This document shows, one piece after another, positions 60,014 to 64,000 of a DNA stretch of 64,000 nucleotides (positions are counted from its first letter, which is position 1; each line of letters opens with the position of its first letter). Below the pieces are notes generated by a model. That model was not told the DNA's origin and ran no database searches. It saw nothing but the letters and a program-made list of their open reading frames with translations. The position numbers and the translations under genes were made by a program. Location: NCBI RefSeq assembly GCF_900573985.1, contig NZ_UWOK01000001.1:186001-250000 (forward strand). Reading direction: 5' to 3'. The stretch is from Campylobacter showae. Lineage in GTDB: Bacteria > Campylobacterota > Campylobacteria > Campylobacterales > Campylobacteraceae.

Positions 60014-62267
60014 TTTGCAGCTCCAAATTTATAGCATTTATCGCCTCGCTTTGCGAGTTTAGTCGCTCTAGCTCCCGCGAGCTCGCTCCGCTAGTTTTTG
60101 CTAGCTGGGCAAGCTTGTTTTTTAGGGCTTCTTCGCTGATTGCGAGCGCCTTTTCTTGCTCTTTTAGCGCGGCTTCGATACGCTTTTTAAACTCGCTTTT
60201 TTCAAATTCGCTAAGCTCGAAAACGAAATTTTTGATCCGCTGGGCGCCCAAAAACTCCTCCGCAGCTACCTTGGCAGCCTCGGATACGGCTTGCGCGCCC
60301 GAGTTTGCCGCGCTAGTCACCGCGTCCGCGACCTGGGCGCACTCTAAATTTATCCCTTTTGATTGTAGATAGTCGTTTATACTAAAGATCTCAGCGGCCG
60401 CCGTTTTACCATCAAATTCGCCAAATTTTAGCGCGATATTTTGCGCGCACGCGGCGATTTGCCGCACGATTTCGTTGCGATTTTGACGCATCAAGGCGGC
60501 AACGCCGTCTTTGATCGTCGTTTGCGCGATGCGCGAGAGGCGTTGCGGATCGATCTTTTGTTTTTTAGAGGCCGCGTAGTTTACGTCATCCGCGACGCGC
60601 TGCTTTAGCGTCTGGACTAGAGATTTTAGCCCAAGCTCGTAGCTAGCTGCGGTCTTAGCCGTATCTAGGCGCCCTAGCTCCTCTTTTACCGCGTCTCTCA
60701 CGTCCTCTAGGCGGCTAGCTAGCGCGGCTTTTTGCTCGTTTAGCTCAGAAAGCTTTTGCGACAAGCTCAAATTTGAGTCCGTTAGCTTTAAAATCTCGCT
60801 TTGCGTATCCGCCGCAAACTGCGCGCAGACGCGACCGAGTTCCTTTTTATATGCCTCGATGCCAAGGCGCGATTTTTGGCTGCTAGGGCCAAAAAGCGTT
60901 TCGTAAAGATACTGCTTAAACTCCTCGACGCCGCTGTTTTGCCTACCCTCAAAGTAGCTTTTAGCGCTCACGGCGAAAAACTCCGCCCCGATACCCAGCT
61001 CCCGCGTGCGCTCCTCGACGCTCTTTTTGGCGTAGGCAGCGACCTCGTTTAGCTCGCCTTCTTTTAGCACGTCGGCGTGAGTTAGCAGCACGGCGAGCCT
61101 CACGGCGTGCGAGTTTTGCAAGCTTGAGACGATAAAGTCCAGATCCTTTTGCGTAGCACTTTGCGAGACGTTCATAAGGTGCACCATCAAGTCGCACTCC
61201 CGCATAAACCTCCGCACCAGCTCCTCGCGCAGAGCCACCGCGTCGTCGATGCCGGGCGTATCGATGATGCGCACGTTATCCTTTAAAAGCTCCAAATTTT
61301 CGTAAAGCTCGACGCTTTTTACGAATTTGGCGTATTTTGAGTCCGCCGAGGTGTAGCGCTTGATCTCGTCCGTTTTGACGGTCTTGCTAGCCGGCGGTTC
61401 GGAGCAAATCTCACTCACGCTAGAGCTTTCAAATTTAGGTTCCGATTCACCCTCCGCGTTAAATTTGACGTTTAAATTTTGCGCCGTTTCGCTCTCAAAT
61501 TTGACGCCCGCGCCGCCGTAAATTTCGGCTATTTCGTCATCTTGATCTTGCGCTATACCAAGCTCTTTTAGCTCCGCCTTACTCCAAAAATTTACCCTTG
61601 CAAAAGGCTCGGGTGCATACTTTAGCACGGTTAAATTTACAGTTTCGGGTACGTTTGAGGCGCCTAGGATTTTCTTGCCCAGTAGCGCGTTTAGCAGGGT
61701 TGATTTGCCCGCATTTATGACACCCGTAACCGCGACATTAAACTCTAGCTCGTGCACTTTTTGGCGCGCTTTTGTCGCCGCATTTGCTACGTGCGCATAC
61801 GGGTTTAGTGACAAAATACGCTTGCAGATATCGTTTAGCGCGTCTATTTTTTGATGAAAGACGTCTGATTTTTTAAAATTTGCGTCCTCTTGTTCGTTCC
61901 CTGCGGGCAAATCTGCGCCAAGAGAGCGCAAAAACTCCGCAAGCCTGCTAAAATGCGCGGCGGAGATTATGTTTTCGGTTTGCAGGATTTCTAATGCGGC
62001 GAGGAGTTTTGATTTTGAGATTTTTGCGGATTTTAGAGCGTTTATCGCGCCTAGCTGGGCACACTGGAGGCTGTATATGTCGGCCTTTAGCCCAAGCGCG
62101 TGAAGGATATCCCTAAACTCCTTTAGCGCCATAAATCTATCGAAATTTTCAGCATCTGCCGCGAGTAAAACGGCGAGGCTTCGCTCGTCTGCGATAATTT
62201 GCGTCTTGGGGTCTAAAAATAGCTTAAGAGCGCCCCAAATTTCGCTTAAAAATTTATCCGTGTCCAC
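60006..62267 (-). CDS. Dynamin-like GTPase, first of tandem pair
   Basis: A 753-residue dynamin-like protein with a helical N-terminal domain (about 1-165), P-loop TGVINAGKSTLLNALLGKKI (about 181-200), switch-1 Thr in SNVPETVNLTVLKY, G3 IIDTPGIDD and G4 LLTHADVL, then long coiled coils. An acidic/Ser-rich insert of about 48 residues (251-298) lies in the GTPase domain before G3, and its DNA is packed with AAATTT words. GTG 62267 has AAAGGCGAAGCG upstream. It is translated just before its partner. Confidence 0.9.
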   Translation of the reverse strand: MDTDKFLSEIWGALKLFLDPKTQIIADERSLAVLLAADAENFDRFMALKEFRDILHALGLKADIYSLQCAQLGAINALKSAKISKSKLLAALEILQTENIISAAHFSRLAEFLRSLGADLPAGNEQEDANFKKSDVFHQKIDALNDICKRILSLNPYAHVANAATKARQKVHELEFNVAVTGVINAGKSTLLNALLGKKILGASNVPETVNLTVLKYAPEPFARVNFWSKAELKELGIAQDQDDEIAEIYGGAGVKFESETAQNLNVKFNAEGESEPKFESSSVSEICSEPPASKTVKTDEIKRYTSADSKYAKFVKSVELYENLELLKDNVRIIDTPGIDDAVALREELVRRFMRECDLMVHLMNVSQSATQKDLDFIVSSLQNSHAVRLAVLLTHADVLKEGELNEVAAYAKKSVEERTRELGIGAEFFAVSAKSYFEGRQNSGVEEFKQYLYETLFGPSSQKSRLGIEAYKKELGRVCAQFAADTQSEILKLTDSNLSLSQKLSELNEQKAALASRLEDVRDAVKEELGRLDTAKTAASYELGLKSLVQTLKQRVADDVNYAASKKQKIDPQRLSRIAQTTIKDGVAALMRQNRNEIVRQIAACAQNIALKFGEFDGKTAAAEIFSINDYLQSKGINLECAQVADAVTSAANSGAQAVSEAAKVAAEEFLGAQRIKNFVFELSEFEKSEFKKRIEAALKEQEKALAISEEALKNKLAQLAKTSGASSRELERLNSQSEAINAINLELQSV

Positions 62268-62434
62268 CGCTTCGCCTTTGGTAAAATTTGCGCCCGCAAG
62301 GTCGCTTTCGGTGCGAAATTTAGCATAAATTAAATTTAAACAAGCTTGGGCGGCGGGTTATTTTCGCGATAAATTTAAGGCAGTTCGCAGGAGAGATAAA
62401 TTTGACGGCAAAATCGCGTCAAATTTACTCAAAT

Positions 62435-63799
62435 TTACATAGCGGCTCGCGGCTGAATGATGTTTTGTTCAAATTTTTGCTCGGTGTCTTCGCTCATGAT
62501 GCGAAGCACTTTGCTACGTTTAATCTTCGCGTCATTCTTAAATATCGCGCGCACCTTATCCATGCCCGCGTAAAAGTCGCGCATGAGTACGACGCAGATG
62601 TATTCGCCGAAAAACGTCGGTTTGATAACGCCGTTTTCTTCGTAGATCGCGTTTACTAGCTTTAGCAAGCTAAGCTCGACAAACAGATCTTTGTTGATGT
62701 TTGCGTCGTTTTGCTCGTTGTAGGTTTTGATATCCACGGCACCGTCAAAAAGCCTTGTTAAAAATGTATATTTTAGTCTCTCTTTCTTGCTAAATGCGCA
62801 TTTTGCGATGACCGGACTTTGCCTACCCTTGATCTTTCTGCCGTAATCAAGTAGGTTAAATGCGTTTATCACAAGCTCGCCGTCAAGAAAGCTAAATGCC
62901 CCGCTGCCAACACCAACGTACTCTAAATTTGAGCCCACGTATTCGTCGCGAAGGTCTGCGCTTTTTTCGTTTGAAAATGCCCAAGCGTTGCTTTGCTTAT
63001 ATCCGCCTTTGGCAAATTCGCTCACGATGATCTCGTAAAATTCGCGCTCGTTATCGACGTTTGAGACGCCGAGCGAGCGAGCGATGTTCTCTCTCGTTAG
63101 CTCCGATTTCATGAGCGGATAGAAGGTGATCTGCTGCGGAGAGATCGATTTTGCGACGTTTATGTCGTTTATTAGCTGCTCTTTTGTTTGGTTTGGTAGG
63201 TTAAAGATGAGATCGAGGCTTATGACCGGGATTTTGCCCAGAGCTTTCTCGAGCTTTCTTTTCGTCTCTTCTGCAGAGCCGAATTTCTCATACCTGCCGA
63301 CTCTTTTTAGCGTCTCGTTATCAAAGCTTTGCACGCCTACGCTTAAGCGGTCGATAAGCCCGTCAAAACGGCTTAGACTCTCCGGCGAGATGTGGTTTGG
63401 ATCGCTCTCGGCCGAGATATCTTCGATACTAAAGAGCTCTTTTGCAAGTTTTAGGGTTTTTTCAAGCTCGGGTTCGTTGATAAGCGTCGTGCCGCCGCCG
63501 ACATAAAGCGAGCTAAAGTCAAAGCCGGCCTCCTTGACCTGCCTCATCTCCTCGCGTAAATTTTCAAAGTAAATTTTCGCAAGCTCCTGTTCGTAGTGAT
63601 ACTTGTGAAACGAGCAATACGGGCAAAACGTATGGCAAAAAGGCACGTGAGCGTAGAGCATGTACTTTTTGTCTTTTTTTGGAGTTTTGGTGTAAGTTGT
63701 GGTCAAAATATCTATGTTAAATTCGTTGTATAGTGATTTTTGAATAGAATTATGTGCGTAATTTACCGCAAATTTTTCTATAATATTCTTAAATCCCAC
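62435..63799 (-). CDS. HemN-like radical SAM protein (coproporphyrinogen III oxidase family)
   Basis: A 454-residue radical SAM enzyme with the [4Fe-4S] motif VPFCHTFCPYCSFHKY (CxxxCxxC), the SAM-binding glycines in SLYVGGGTTLINEP and the HemN-type segments DRLSVGVQSFDNETLKRVGR and ISLDLIFNLPNQT. It could be the oxygen-independent coproporphyrinogen oxidase or a haem chaperone/degradation relative such as HemW or HutW. C. jejuni Cj0363c is a comparable protein. The start is GTG 63799, preceded by AAAAGGAATTAATT. It is a single gene. Confidence 0.82.
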   Translation of the reverse strand: MGFKNIIEKFAVNYAHNSIQKSLYNEFNIDILTTTYTKTPKKDKKYMLYAHVPFCHTFCPYCSFHKYHYEQELAKIYFENLREEMRQVKEAGFDFSSLYVGGGTTLINEPELEKTLKLAKELFSIEDISAESDPNHISPESLSRFDGLIDRLSVGVQSFDNETLKRVGRYEKFGSAEETKRKLEKALGKIPVISLDLIFNLPNQTKEQLINDINVAKSISPQQITFYPLMKSELTRENIARSLGVSNVDNEREFYEIIVSEFAKGGYKQSNAWAFSNEKSADLRDEYVGSNLEYVGVGSGAFSFLDGELVINAFNLLDYGRKIKGRQSPVIAKCAFSKKERLKYTFLTRLFDGAVDIKTYNEQNDANINKDLFVELSLLKLVNAIYEENGVIKPTFFGEYICVVLMRDFYAGMDKVRAIFKNDAKIKRSKVLRIMSEDTEQKFEQNIIQPRAAM

Positions 63800-63883
63800 A
63801 ATTAATTCCTTTTCTTAATTTTTATCGCGTATTTTACTTAGGTTTTGCTTAAAATAAAATTTTAAGGCCCTAGTCTAACCTAT

Positions 63884-64000
63884 TTAAATAAATTTAACGT
63901 AAATTTTGCCAGAGAAATTTACGTTTGCGCTTATATATCTTTTTATATAAGCTGCGTTAATTTTATCCCAAAGCTTAAGGATTTTACTCCTTAGCCCTTG
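63884..64000 (-). CDS. Possible C-terminus of a gene cut by the right edge
   Basis: A minus-strand frame open from the edge encodes QGLRSKILKLWDKINAAYIK, then RYISANVNFSGKIYVKFI and a stop at 63884-63886. It has a plausible protein composition, but only 38 codons are visible and no family is recognisable. It may be chance. Confidence 0.25.
   Translation of the reverse strand, partial: QGLRSKILKLWDKINAAYIKRYISANVNFSGKIYVKFI

Overview
This window is a chromosomal segment of a Campylobacter species. Gene content and word usage suggest the GC-richer showae/rectus/curvus/concisus group rather than C. jejuni, but that placement is an inference. The evidence is the C. jejuni-like neighbourhoods: dapB-purF, a TorA-type reductase with a monohaem cytochrome, SPFH-ilvE-tautomerase-bcp, and a tandem dynamin-like pair. 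The chromosome is also saturated with the word AAATTT, especially between genes.

Layout. 0-3.2 kb: end of an M16 peptidase gene, dapB, purF and a tRNA-CAT. 3.6-9.6 kb: a two-component system whose histidine kinase is split by an in-frame TGA, then a TMAO/DMSO-type molybdenum reductase with its cytochrome c. 9.7-17.2 kb: an AT-richer graveyard holding a reductase remnant, three IS1595-type transposase remnants, a Sel1-repeat gene with three single-base shifts, a probable adhesin remnant, plus an intact 5'-nucleotidase-like metallophosphatase and aqpZ. 17.2-23.7 kb: two DUF2393 proteins, hisIE, an SPFH protein, ilvE, an unknown gene and a DUF3737 beta-helix protein. 24.1-33.5 kb: two complete arylsulfate sulfotransferase modules, each with its own DsbA-like oxidase and DsbB/DsbI-like membrane partner, around a second two-component system. 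The second DsbI has lost its catalytic cysteines. 33.6-37.4 kb: tautomerase, bcp, an aldehyde dehydrogenase and a broken DUF364 gene.

37.6-48.0 kb is a 10.3-kb integrative element in tRNA-Leu(TAG), bounded by a 24-bp direct repeat. It has a tyrosine integrase, an Abi/HEPN-like gene, divergent XRE-type repressors, small HTH, zinc-ribbon and sigma-region-4-like proteins, a MazG-like pyrophosphohydrolase and a likely replication initiator. Directly behind the initiator stop codon lies a hierarchical satellite: six near-identical 190-bp units, each made of ten diverged 19-bp monomers. A second small cluster of the same monomers sits against the -10 box of the zinc-ribbon gene. No capsid or conjugation genes are visible, so this looks like a replicating satellite or integrated plasmid. 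It is the best candidate for an undescribed system here.

48.0-64.0 kb: a five-gene tRNA cluster, a MATE pump, an AlkD-like protein, TerC, tRNA-Glu, a lipoprotein, nfo, a FadL-type porin with an acyl-CoA ligase and an AAA ATPase, paired dynamin-like GTPases and a HemN-like radical SAM protein.

Two patterns run across the window. A family of about 50-bp hairpin elements (six clear copies plus one variant) occupies intergenic gaps. Several broken genes share single-base deletions, mostly in A-runs, which could be real decay or assembly error.
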